Origin: Spirometra erinaceieuropaei
Taxonomy: Eukaryota; Platyhelminthes; Cestoda; Diphyllobothriidea; Diphyllobothriidae
Length of the DNA stretch: 64,000 nucleotides
Reading direction: 5' to 3'
Assembly (NCBI GenBank): GCA_902702965.1
Contig: CACRXP010000048.1
Coordinates: 464,994-528,993, forward strand
Position numbers and translations under genes: made by a program. Under the pieces are notes generated by a model. It saw only the letters and a program-made list of their open reading frames with translations, was not told where the DNA came from and made no database searches. Positions 22,395 to 32,579 of the stretch are shown piece by piece (position 1 is the first letter of the stretch; each line of letters starts with the position of its first letter).

Positions 22395-23211
22395 GTAGAC
22401 AGGTTAACTGATGAAATGCCAATCACAATTCTGAAATATGTTTTCGATTCGACAATATTGCTTAAGTAAGGTTGTAAGACCAAACACCGTGCAGCTTAAT
22501 TCCATAATAAGTGAGTTACTTCAGGATGCCGGCCTAAGAACGGACTTCATTCCGTCCGCCTTAAAACCTAATTAGCAACGATATTTTTTGTCAATTTTCG
22601 ATGCCCTTCTTAATTCAAGTAAATTGCATATAGAACGTCTATAAAAAATTCATTCTTTTACTCCTTTGGCACAAAATTACGGTTTGTTTATTTTGTTAAC
22701 TTAAAGGAAGGGTATTATTCGGTTTTCAAAAGGTTTCTAATTAAGAGATGTTTTAATACCGTAAACTGCCTGTTCATAAAACCTGGTGTCTCTGCTTTTT
22801 CTGATGTTGCTTGCAAAGTTTACAATGTGGTTCAAATAGACTGTTACATTTTATGAACCACATATAACATCGGGAGATATGTGAGCGTGCTAACTCATGC
22901 AATGGAAGACGACGTGATTTTCTACCGAATAAGTAAAAGAGTGAATAGTTGTATTCATATCTTTCATGAAATATAATTGATTTTTCATGTGTATAGAAAA
23001 TCAATAAAAAAGTGCATGCTACGTATGTAATCATTTTTTGTAAAGCATAACTCATGCATGCAGTTGGCAATAGGTTCTTTCGGAAGAACGTACCCTATGG
23101 TATCTGAATCATTTTAGAATTATGCTGCATGGTGATTAGTTTTACAACCCTACTTAATTAATATTTTCGATTCGAGAACGCATTACGTTTTACAAGTTAG
23201 CTCACCTCCTG
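22395..23211. repeat. R1 foldback element abutting gypsy relic
   Basis: The left arm starts about ACTGATGAAATGCC and the right arm ends TTAGCTCACCTCCTG at 23,211. The interior (ACAAAATTACGGTTTG, GGTTTTCAAAAGGTTTC) matches the copies at 9.6 and 30.3 kb. The right end coincides with the end of recognisable gypsy pol sequence, so the element interrupts or truncates it. Confidence 0.6.
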
Positions 23212-23806
23212 TGCCATGTCCAGGTCGATTCTGCCGAGTCTGGTATCGGGGCCGGGAAAGATACCGACGCGGACTTTGTTCTGTCACTGAATCTTGTTTC
23301 ACTGATAGCCGAGACACGTCCATATTCGTGCTTTGATCTCCTGTCCATCCCAGAACAGATGGTGCGGCCGAAAATAGGTAAGTCAGTAGTTTAACTCTCA
23401 GCTTGGAATAGATTGTGCAGGGAGGAGGAAACTTAATGTCGAAAAAATGACGACACGAAAGGACGATGTGATGCGGTGGAGACATGCAAGTAGTTGTCAA
23501 AGGCAGGTTCTGTATTTGGAGTCCACGAACATCCTCGTCACAGGGAATGTGAGCATGGCGTTGTTTAGTGGCCAGCTCATCAAGGTCGATCCAAGAAAAA
23601 AGCTGGAAATAAACAACAAGCAACGCGTAAGCCACCTCATTTCGCGATGTGTCGATATGGCGGATGTCTAAAGTAAAATATGGAATGAAATCCAGTTGAC
23701 GCATCTCTTCGAGATTCGGTGTGTCAATTTGGAAATTCAAAATGGAAATTAACGGTTCGTGGTCAGAAATATCAAGAAATCTCAGTCTTCCAGAAGATGT
23801 TTGCAT
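23212..23806 (-). pseudogene. Ty3/gypsy pol relic (RNase H to integrase start)
   Basis: The minus-strand frame begins near the RNase H end: S-D-H-E-P-L, then R-Q-L-D-F-I, then D-I-R-H-I-D-x-S-R-N-E-V-A. This matches the typical Ty3/gypsy pattern (D-H-K-P-L...R-Q-L-D-F-I...D-I-R-H...N-x-V-A-D). The linker E-L-A-T-K-Q-R follows, then damaged integrase sequence, including F-P-G-P-D-T-R-L-G-R-I-D-L-D in another frame near 23,215-23,270. The RNase H aspartate expected after N-E-V-A is replaced by Y. No LTRs, gag or upstream reverse transcriptase were seen. It is a dead fragment. Confidence 0.7.
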
Positions 23807-23889
23807 AATGAGACTTTTCTCAGATTAGTGTTCAACAATGTGTGCGAAAAATGCTCAAATGTATTTTCAAGAGTCATGGGAAGTTGTGT

Positions 23890-24070
23890 TAACCGAGAGG
23901 GAGAGAGATCGCATTGTTAATTTTAGATATAGGCATAATAAAATTACAAACCAAAATAGAGGAGACTAGATTGACAATTTCTGGTTTTTTTACCGTCGTC
24001 AGCCGGTCGTACCTAACCCCGTATTGTGGAAAACTTGGGTCTAACCTCTCTAACCACTGAGACAAGAGCT
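23890..24070. mobile_element. tRNA-headed SINE relic
   Basis: Body GGAGACTAGATTGACAATTT, then CCGTCGTCAGCCGGTCGTAC, followed by an inverted tRNA-like head (reverse complement GAGCTCTTGTCTCAGTGGTT). Shares its body with 24,290-24,345. The left head is decayed. Confidence 0.5.
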
Positions 24071-24072
24071 CA

Positions 24073-24200
24073 TGCACCTGTCGGTTGCGATCGGAAATAT
24101 TCGATGGTAGAGAGACGTTCACCGATTGCGTCACGGAACTCACCCGTCCCGCTGTGTTGCTCTACCATTTTATATTCGTAATCGCAACCGACACGACGAG
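24073..24200. repeat. Inverted repeat, about 45-bp arms
   Basis: CTGTCGGTTGCGAT...GATGGTAGAG (about 24,079-24,114) and its inverse GCTCTACCATTTTATATTCG...CGCAACCGACA (about 24,160-24,193) bracket a 45-bp loop. It lies exactly between the two SINE copies, so it may be part of a larger palindromic SINE structure. Confidence 0.55.
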
Positions 24201-24442
24201 GAGCCCAAGGCTCAATTGTTTGAGTCGTTGGAAGTCCAACCAACAAGTCGCGGGATCGAACCTCGGGGATCGAATTGCATTACTGACAAAAACAAGGGAG
24301 ACTGGAATGACCATTTTTGGCATATTAGCCGTCGTCAGCCAGTCGAACACAACCCGAAGTGTGGAATACTTGGGGCTCGATCCCACGGCTTGTTGGTTAG
24401 AAGTCCAAATCCTTCAACCATTGAGCCGCATGCTCCTTGTCC
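24197..24442. mobile_element. SINE with tRNA-like heads at both ends
   Basis: The plus-strand head (about 24,205-24,262: GGCTCAATTGTTTGAGTCG, then TCGCGGGATCGAACC) resembles the D-arm, anticodon and T-arm order of a tRNA. The body GGGAGACTGGAATGACC...CCGTCGTCAGCCAGTCG follows. A second head runs in the opposite direction at about 24,365-24,440 (reverse complement GGCTCAATGGTTGAAGG and ACCAACAAGCCGTGGGATC). The open frames across it are incidental. Tapeworm tRNA-derived SINEs are known to me only from memory. Confidence 0.6.
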
Positions 24443-24771
24443 TGTTTAGGTATATTTTTATTCAGGGCCTTTTTCGAAGCAGATGAAAGGAGGTCTATGC
24501 AGCAGGCTACCGTTTTGAAAAGAGTTGTTTAAAATTGTAATTATTACAGGATGTTTTTGCGTCTCAATATGCGGAAAGTAGCTAACAATTTGGTTAGAAA
24601 TACGATTGCACCGCTCCGGAAACTTAGACATTTCGAAAACGAGCTTAAAACCAAGTAGGCATTTGAGATCTATGCAAAATATGTAAATTGATATAAATTG
24701 CGCTAAAAGTGTCTCCTGCCTTCGCTCTTTATCGTAAGTTGCATTTGTTTATAAAAACAGTTTGGTGGCGC

Positions 24772-25874
24772 TAAAGTGCTTGAAGGTTCTCATGAAATGT
24801 TGGCTGAAATTCTGAAATGCGTTTTTGACTAGGAAGGATCAATAAGATGACATTGTAAGATTAGTCATCATGTAGCGCAATCCGATAGAACCTCGAACAT
24901 GCCAGGATGTCGGCTTTCGAATGCAATTCTTTCTGTTCTCCCCTAGAATCCGTAATTGGTTAAAAATGGCCACTTAATTAGCATGCATTTTTCGCATTGA
25001 TTTTCAAGTATCTTATAAATTCAAATATATTTCTTTAGAAACATGCACAAACATATACTTACTTTTACTTGCTTGATGGAAAACCGCATTGTCTTTACAT
25101 TTTATATCCGAAGAAAGTCTACACATACGTTTTAAAAAAGTTTCTCAATTCTTGAAAATGTTTGAGCCTGTTCAACCTTTAGATTAAGTTTAGCGATTGT
25201 AATCAACAAGCTGCATGCGTTCCGCGTAATAAAAAGCATATAGCCTTCTAGTTCCTAAAGAGGACACTGTATAGAGTCCATATAATTTTGCCAGGTATAC
25301 GAACTTTGTTGTACACTTCACGAAGAAAATTGGTAAACGGACACGTGTCATGCTGTCTATATGAACATTGCAGGGTCTTAAAAACCTCATAATTGCTAGT
25401 GAACGCTCACCGATCATTCATACGGAATTCAATCGTTCCGTTGTGCCTTAAGGGCTCTATCTCTCGAGCCCAACCAGCAGCCGCACAGCGGCGCATGATA
25501 TGTAGGCAGAAATCTTTTGAAAGCCGACAGATAACCCTCCTAAGCGAATGAAATATAAAGACAATGTGGTTTTCCACCAAACAAGTACAAAGGGGATATT
25601 TTTCCATATTTACCACAAAATATGTTTGAATTTATAAGATCATCGAAAATATATGGAAAAGGCATGCCATTTAAGTAACCATCTTTTGCTGAGAACGGTT
25701 TTTGGGAAAGGCCGTAAAGAAATGCATTCGAAAATCAACATCCTGTCGAGTTTGAAATACTATAGGATTATGCTATATGACGATTAATCTTACAACACCA
25801 CCTTATTAATCCTTTCTAGTCAAAAACGCATTTCAGAATTTCGGCCAACATTTCATGAGATCAGCCACGCACTG
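24772..25874. repeat. R1 foldback element, large copy
   Basis: The arms at 24,785-25,080 and the reverse complement of 25,610-25,865 match over most of their length: TCTCATGAAATGTTGG, AATTCTGAAATGCGTTTTTGACTA, CAGGATGT, and the TTATAAATTCAAA block. The right end is CAGCCACGCACTG. The centre holds no plausible gene. Confidence 0.65.
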
Positions 25875-25879
25875 AAGAT

Positions 25880-28010
25880 AATGAAACACATTTTGCCATT
25901 CCCTCGGCTTCCTTAAAACATTAGAAGGACGGACCAAACGCTTCTTTGGTCTTTTTGTCTTCATTTTTGGAGGATTTAAAATCGACACAAAACAATTTTA
26001 TGCCGACAAATGTACCACAGAATAGGAGACCCAACGTATGACTCCATTCGCATGTACTGCAGCAGGTTTTCCTATCACTCCACCTGTGCGAACATTCACC
26101 AATGTAACATTAGAACAGCATGACCGGTTCAAGGACAGAGACTTGCAAGTAAGTTGGTTTGTAATGAGAGTAGACCATCTCATCATCACCCCTCAATTCA
26201 CCTGAGTCCACTGACAAAAAAGCAGTGAGGAGGACTTGAGGTGAGATCGGACGCAATGGCTGACGAAGCTTAACAGTTCGCTTACGCGCGTCACACAAAA
26301 ACTGGTCCCTTAAATGTGGAACAGGTTTTTACACTAACGGGAAACCAGTGGCTCGGATCCCAACTGGGTTCGTTTACCATAGAGTTCACATCAAGACTGA
26401 GATATTTCGGGCTAAACCTCCGTCCTGACCGGATTATTTTGTCACTCGACAGCCCCCCACGCCACGGCTTTCGGCACGACGGGTTAGATTGTATGCGTAT
26501 GAGATTGCTCATAGTGGGGAATGGGCGTTGTGCGCCATACTGATCCATTCACCAGGGTTTGGAGGCAAGTGTTACACACAGAGCTTGGTAGCCACACAGG
26601 ATCTCGCTTCCAGCGCACATCGTCGATTCCACTGAGTTCCGCCATTTTTCCAATTTAATATACGCTCAGAACCCGCACATGCGAGTAACTTAGGCTATGG
26701 TGATGCTAGACATTCGAAGCATCTACTGCACTCTCACATCCTCCCCCACTAGAGTCCATTGTCATTAGAGAGTCAAAAAGACTAGGAGATAGATAATGCT
26801 CTGCCGGCTAGTACGTCGAATGTCGGCACCTAGGCTTGCCTCCTCGCCATCTGTCTCACGTAAAACTTACAGGGATTTTACATAGTAAGAAGAAAGGGCA
26901 GCAGCGACTCGGATAATACTTGAGTAAGAATGCCATAAAGACCACATTGAAAGCTGATTCACTTTTCTCTCAGGAGGACCGCGTTACCCCTCAGTCGGCA
27001 GTCTTGCAATCCGTGGATTTCGGCGCGCCCATATCACTTAGAAAGCATCGGTCCTCGCTCACGCACACAGAACGATGCGATAGTCTTCGTTACCGACGAT
27101 GTCCGCAGCAGGTTGAGAGCAGAAATAGTGACTGGTGCGCGAGTTCGTTCACAGCGGTAGTAGTCTCTTCACCACGCTCAACCTGGGTCCGCATGCTTGA
27201 GAGCGCGTAGGCGACGGTTAGGGCAAAATTCGGCATCTGGAAGTGCTAATACACACTCCGGGTTTGCACATAAAAAGAGATACGGTCTCCAATGATATGC
27301 ATAGTGTTAACACGTATTTGCGTCACATGGAGCTAATGCTGGAATGAGGATGAATATGCGGTCGCCGCTTCTTGCTGCAATGACGAAAGGCATGTGATTG
27401 CTGAAACGGCCTGGTGACGCGGTGCATTTTCAGGGTAGTTATATGCGCTGCAAGACAACTATATATTGGAAGGACAAGAAATGGACACACAGACTCCCGT
27501 TCGCTCTACCACTGGCACCTGCCATTGCTGTAATTCCGCAGCATTCGAAAATTTGCTCCTGTCGTGATTCCAAGACTTAGGTCAATGTAATTTCTGCCCG
27601 ACTAATCGTATGCTATTCTTCTATGGTTTTGATTGGATTCAATGTTGACAGTTCAGAAAATAGTATGGTGAGTGGAAACACCTCTAGGTTTCCCTACTCC
27701 TATTTGATAACTGTAAGTCTAGACGTTGTTTAAAGCAAGTTTGACTGGAATAAACTGGCGCATTTAAGGCATACAACCACCCATACTAAGTGAGAACGTT
27801 ATATATAGGCAATATCACGTTCCTAACCCAAGTTACCATTCTTATGCTTTGTCATAGGACATAAGGCGAGAATGTTTAATGGAAAAGCAGCTTCTCGGAG
27901 GCGTAATATAATCCGGTCTAGCAGAACTTTCGGGCAGGAAATAAAACTTGAGATCCTTGTTGTTCTTCAGGAAAACTAGTTGATTTCGGTGCTTTTAGGA
28001 GTGGAAAGGC
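25880..28010. other. Unassigned, with a D1-like fragment
   Basis: No gene recognised. At 26,291-26,548 both strands are open for about 80 codons, with a less AT-rich composition; I do not know the source. Around 26,870-27,150 short stretches recall D1 (ACAGGGATTTTACA; GTCCGCAGCAGGTTGAGAGC at 27,101-27,120), suggesting a third, broken D1 copy. Confidence 0.35.
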
Positions 28011-28029
28011 AATCCTCCAGCTAAGGGAA

Positions 28030-28140
28030 AAGCAGTTCGTAAATACCGGTATATTAGACCGATTTGTATAGGTTCAGTAATCAAGAAAATGGTAGAAGCG
28101 TGCCTCTATGACTTTCTAAGAAAATTTCCAGGTTCGTCGC
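28030..28140 (+). pseudogene. LINE reverse-transcriptase fragment
   Basis: Reads K-Y-R-Y-I-R-P-I-C-I-G-S-V-I-K-K-M-V-E, close to the N-Y-R-P-I-S-L-x-S-x-x-x-K-x-x-E motif at the start of non-LTR reverse transcriptases, followed by L-x-x-F-L-R-K. A second, more damaged copy of the same DNA lies at about 28,515-28,640. Both are short relics. Confidence 0.45.
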
Positions 28141-28179
28141 TTCAACATGTGATTGTCTAGATTGAAATTTGTATAATGT

Positions 28180-28500
28180 CCCCCATTCGATGATTGACTG
28201 GCTGAACGGCCCTTCGAAGGGTGAATACCCAGTCTAAGTTCAGGGTTTCCTCTCACCCCTTTGGGCTTTAAGGGTTTTTTGCGTCTATTTGGCAAATCAT
28301 GGCCTTGTGGCCTGGTGTGCGCTGACAGTACATCAGCACCTGGCTCCTCTCTGGAGAACGTCCGTCCGATCCCACTGGGTATACAGATCTTGAGCGCGGC
28401 TGGGCAGTCCTTCCCGTGTTTACGACCCCCTTATTTTGTCGGTTAAAATTCTGGTCATTTACTGATGGTTGAATTTTTTCGGATTGGATATGCAATCAAC
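28180..28500 (+). repeat. LINE-related 3' fragment
   Basis: The GTTAAAATTCTGGTCATTTACTG block at 28,442-28,464 and the GGCTCC...GTCCG region resemble 16.75-16.87 kb and 57.1-57.25 kb, the 3' untranslated parts of the zinc-finger LINEs. It lies between two copies of the reverse-transcriptase relic. Confidence 0.35.
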
Positions 28501-28699
28501 AAGCTTGGGGGAGGAGCAGTTCGTGATAATCGGTATATCAGAGTTATTTGGGAGGGAGTGTTTAAGGTATGATTTAATACTCCTAGGGATGGTAGGAGCG
28601 TGCGTATTTGATATATTAAGAAATATGCCGTCGACGTTTCAGGTGCAATCATCCTTAGCAACACTGTCTCTACCAACATATAACCATTAAATATGCTGG

Positions 28700-30330
28700 A
28701 AAATAAACCATCTTTGGATTGAAGTCCAAATTCCTCAAGGGGGGAGTCATCCATGTTAGGGGTCTATACAAACGTTTGGTTGAACGCTTACATGGTAGTA
28801 TTACAAGACATATTACCAGATTATTTGCTATAGGTATTTAATTGTTCATATTTTTCTTGGACCTCATTTTTTCAATATTTACTTGTACCTAGTTGCATTC
28901 ACTAGTACCGGTAAGAAACGTGAACAGAACCCGTCCCATTTTCCCTGAAATGTAGGCGGCCTTTCACTTGGTTCCAGGAAGGATACATACAGCCTGCTTT
29001 AAGCCTAAACCTTAACTTAATCTAAAGCCGAACCCAAGTCTCCCGGGAATAAAGCGCAAAGCCACGAGCATTTCGGAGTTCCTATTCCCGTATTCCATCG
29101 TCAAATTTGCAATTGATGAAAATGTTCCCCAACTTTGCGTTAACTAGGTACTTAAGCCTAAATTGTCACGTGAACCTGGTGCGTCTAAACACCTAGCATG
29201 TGGGTTAACGTTGTAGGACGACGCCGACCACAGACAGCAACACCACCACCACCACCACAGTTTTATTGACATTCGTACAGTAGCGGTAGTAATAGTCGGA
29301 GTAGCAGTGGCGGCGGTAGGGCATTCAATTTTAACAACTAATGATTTTCTTTGCACAATATTCTAAATTGGTTACTGAACCAATGCAGCCACAGACATAG
29401 ATACATGTCATCATAAAAGAGGCCTGCTGCCTATTTTGCAGTTCTTTCAGAGCTAAAACTTTCATGCATGAAGTAGTGTGGTATTTACATGGAACATAAA
29501 TCACTGTCGAAGTACTCGCGAAAGCCTGCTTGGAAGAAAACGACTTTTTGCACAACCCAGCGTCAGGCCGCTGGGTCCGGCGACCTCGATGTCCACTTAT
29601 CCCACAAAAGCCTACTGGCACCGTCAGGAGAGACTAGAAATTGCATTTCCACCCGCATCTAAGGTGAACCTGAGAGCACTGCAATACTCATTGACGACGT
29701 CATGCGGAAATGGCATTATATTTTTCCATAAGATGGTGGACATGACATAAGGTGTTTTCCATAAGGTGCAGTAATTGTGACCTTTTACCGACGTGCGTAA
29801 AAAACGCTGGCAAAAGTTCACACAGTCTTGCTCCCAATGATTTTATTGGTGAGTTCGTTCATGTATAAATGATCTGAGAAATACGACAAAGCAGCTTTAT
29901 GTCATCGTCAGTCATGTCCTATAGCCTGTTCTTTAAATTATTTATGCTAGTTCAACAGTTACCTCCAAACATGGCCTGCAAGGCTGCAGTAGACACACGT
30001 AAGTTTGGCTGAAACTTTTAATGCAAACTGGCATGGTTTAGGAATAATTACTCTTCTAACTTTGCATTGCTTGCCGATGTGCTGGCGGAAAGCATCGGTC
30101 AGTCTGCACCAATCCTTGATTAAACGCCCTATATAGATAGCGTATGAACTGTGTTTTATAATAAACCAATTTATGCATTGTAATACCCAAACGTTTACTC
30201 GAAATATAGGGATGTACTGGTGAACACTGAGTAGAATCTCTCTCTTCAAATATGCGTAAGTATTTGAGGTGCAGATGCCTTATTACGGACCAAGTCGTAT
30301 TTGGATTATGTGTATAAAATTAGTCCCAGT
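28700..30330. other. No recognisable gene
   Basis: Contains a (CAC)n run at 29,241-29,258 and a weak CCTAA-rich patch near 29,000. Frames at 29,331-29,750 and 29,959-30,249 overlap on both strands and lack support. Confidence 0.35.
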
Positions 30331-30337
30331 AAAGTAG

Positions 30338-31061
30338 CAGAGTATATGGGCTAACTCATGAAATGTCAACTGAAATTCCGATAAACGACTTCGTTTCAAA
30401 AAGAATAATCAAGTACGGTTGTAAAACTAATGAGGTTGCAGTATAATTCTAAAATAATGCAGTTACCTTAGGAAGCCGGCTTTTGAACGAACTTCCTTCC
30501 GGCCGCATGCGAAATCTATACTCTGTAAAAATTGGCTGCTTAATTAAAATGCATTTGTCTCATTGATTTTCAATGCCCTCATACATTTAATTACATTTCA
30601 TGAAAAACGTGCATTCATTTGCTCGTTTGGTGTAAAATTACGGCTGATTCCATTTTTATGTTTGGAGGAAGGACTTGATTCGGTTTTAAGAAAGTTTCTA
30701 TTGTGAGACTTTTTTAATACCCTGAAATGACCGCTCGTAAGACGTCATATCTCTGGATTAACCAGTGTGGCTTGTAAAGTTAATGATATTGTTATCAAAT
30801 CCAATGCTAAATTTTTTTAACCCACATGGCCTCCTCTTAAGACTCTGGAGATATATTTGTGGTTTTCCGTACACGGAAAATACATGGCTTGTAGTTATGA
30901 AGCCCTTACTGCAAATGTGACGGCAAAGTGGGTTCAAAATTATGCGGGAATTGAAAAAGTTTTGGAAAACCGAATAATACAATTCCTTTGAGTAAAAAAT
31001 TTGAATAAGACGTAATTTTCGAACGAATGAGTAAGAGGAATTATGAGTTAGGCACCTACTG
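30338..31061. repeat. R1 element upstream of copy C
   Basis: The left arm starts CAGAGTATATGGGCTAACTC and includes GAAATTCCGATAAACG and CCGGCTTTTGAACG. The interior (GTAAAATTACGGCTG) matches the copies at 9.6 and 22.4 kb. The right end GAGTTAGGCACCTACTG at 31,061 is followed by TA, but most of the right arm is deleted. It lies 180 bp before the copy C penultimate exon. Confidence 0.55.
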
Positions 31062-31241
31062 TATATATTTGACAGTATATTTAAAGCTGGGGTGTTATAG
31101 GGCCGTTCACAAGAAGCTTCAGCATGTGAACCATTTTCGCTATCAATACTCTCTTCAAATATTTTTTTGTAAAGATCAGTTTTAAATATCATTCATTGAA
31201 TGTGGGATTTTTTGCAAATGTCTTCTGTCTGTTTATTTTAG

Positions 31242-31495
31242 CTTGGACGTTTTGTCCACACAGCCGTGGGATCGTCCAGTTATACGATGTCTTGCTGCAA
31301 AGACTCCATGCGAATGTCGAATTTTCCGCAAAATTCAAATACACGGGCAACAGTAACACGTTTTTTTGGATGGCCGCTCAAACCGATCCGACACTACATT
31401 CATGCTCCACGGTTGCTGGTATTCGAGATTTCTGGGTGCTCAAACTGGTATGCAATCTTACGCTACCACGAATAATCATCAATCTCTATCTCGAG
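31242..31495 (+). CDS. Copy C penultimate exon (254 nt), unknown family
   Basis: Flanked by a strong acceptor (CTGTCTGTTTATTTTAG) and donor (CTCGAG before GTGAGC). It encodes 84 codons after a split codon. The peptide has W-T-F-C-P-H, G-I-V, D-V-L-L-Q-R-L-H-A-N, E-F-S-A, K-Y-T-G-N-S-N-T-F-F, Q-T-D-P-T-L-H-S-C and V-L-K-L-V-C-N-L-T-L-P-R-I. Three cysteines and the LPRI motif are shared with copy A. There is no membrane segment. Upstream exons were not found and could lie left of the R1 element or outside recognisable range. Copy C is the only copy with both exons open. Function unknown; a secreted or lipid-binding role is speculation. Confidence 0.7.
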
Positions 31496-32272
31496 GTGAG
31501 CATATTCAAACTGGTTACTATGTTTGCTACGTTTTTGGTTGACGCGTGCGAGCAATCAGACAAAGCGGTTTCTTTGCCAATGCATAAGTTTATTTGAAAA
31601 TTGCGTAAATTAAGTGTAGATGCCTTCTCAAGTAAATTACATAATCCGTAGATTTACTATCAACGATGAGCCTGTTAAAATTATAGATTGAATTTGCCGG
31701 TTGAAAAGAGTTACTGGTGTTATTTAAATGAAGAAGTAACCAACTTCTTATATATCATTAAAGTAAAAAAATTATTTTTTGACGTTGTTTACGACAAGGA
31801 GCATTCTAGTTATAAATAGTATTACTAACGGATGACCCAAATAGGATAAAATAAGCGTCGTCTGGCGGGGCCTCGTAGCTCAGGTGGTTAGATCGCTGGC
31901 TGTACAAAAGCCTTTCCCCTTTCACACGTATGTCGATATGAATTAACGGATGAAGTAGTTTCTGTGTATCGTTCAGCCAGTTTAATTAAGAGGAATGAAA
32001 AAGCAAATATATTTTTGTTCTTGTTCATGTTTGGTTTGGTCGGAAACCCCGTGCATCTTGGTATACATCTGCCGAGACTATTAGACCTTAAAACTGATAG
32101 TGGTTTTTCTCTTATAATTTGAGATCACGCAGCTTACACAGCTTACTAGATTGCCCCGTGAAATTATCACTGTAGCAATGTAAAATAGACTGCCATTACA
32201 AACTAAAAAAACAACATGACTGACATTATTTATATGGCGAACTTAAAGACGTTTGCGTTCATTTGGCTTTAG
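31496..32272 (+). other. Copy C intron (777 nt) containing a tRNA-like tail fragment
   Basis: Phase-0 intron between the copy C exons: donor GTGAGC, acceptor TTTGGCTTTAG. At 31,869-31,930 it contains a truncated copy of the tRNA-like sequence also found at 37.9 kb, starting GGCCTCGTAGCTCAGGTGG and broken before the T-arm. Confidence 0.6.
31869..31930 (+). repeat. Truncated tRNA-like sequence
   Basis: Identical to the 37.9-kb tRNA-like element over the acceptor and D-arm region (GGCCTCGTAGCTCAGGTGG), then GGCTGTACAAAAGCC. It lacks a T-arm, so it cannot fold as a tRNA. Probably the 3' tail of a LINE or a SINE head. Confidence 0.6.
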
Positions 32273-32575
32273 TCAATGACTCGCAGTAGACACGGGCGTG
32301 GTTTCCAGTTCCGGACATTCGATTCCATGCACTTTGAGATGAAGAATGTATCTGCGGTCGCCGAGTTTTTCATTTTATCCAGCAATTTGGCAGAAAGAAG
32401 AGTGTTACATTTAGATGCAATCGTATTCAACGGCTTAAATGTGAAAGAACTTTCTCCGCAAGGGAATATTTTGACGCCCATTAAAGTGGCCTGGAGGAAA
32501 GAGATCTTAAAAATCCTCAATCGTCTTGCAACAGATGCGGCGTCAAATAATGTTGGCCTAACTTGCCTTATCTGA
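32273..32575 (+). CDS. Copy C last exon (303 nt), unknown family
   Basis: 100 codons and stop, in phase with the preceding exon. Order of features: H-G-R-G-F-Q near residues 7-12, M-H-F-E-M-K-N-V-S-A-V-A-E-F-F, I-L-S-S-N-L, R-V-L-H-L-D, F-N-G-L-N-V, P-I-K-V-A-W-R-K-E-I-L-K-I-L-N-R-L-A-T-D-A-A-S-N-N, and a C-terminal L-T-C-L-I. An amphipathic helix is likely around W-R-K-E-I-L-K-I-L. The H-L-D...F-N-G motif before an N/W-rich helix recalls takeout/JHBP-type TULIP proteins, a weak similarity by eye only. No other open copy competes, so this is the best functional candidate of the family. Confidence 0.7.
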   Translation, partial: SMTRSRHGRGFQFRTFDSMHFEMKNVSAVAEFFILSSNLAERRVLHLDAIVFNGLNVKELSPQGNILTPIKVAWRKEILKILNRLATDAASNNVGLTCLI

Positions 32576-32579
32576 CTCT

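Noticed and set aside
24085..24486. Overlapping 133- and 107-codon open frames as genes
   Set aside because: They run across an inverted repeat and a tRNA-headed SINE.
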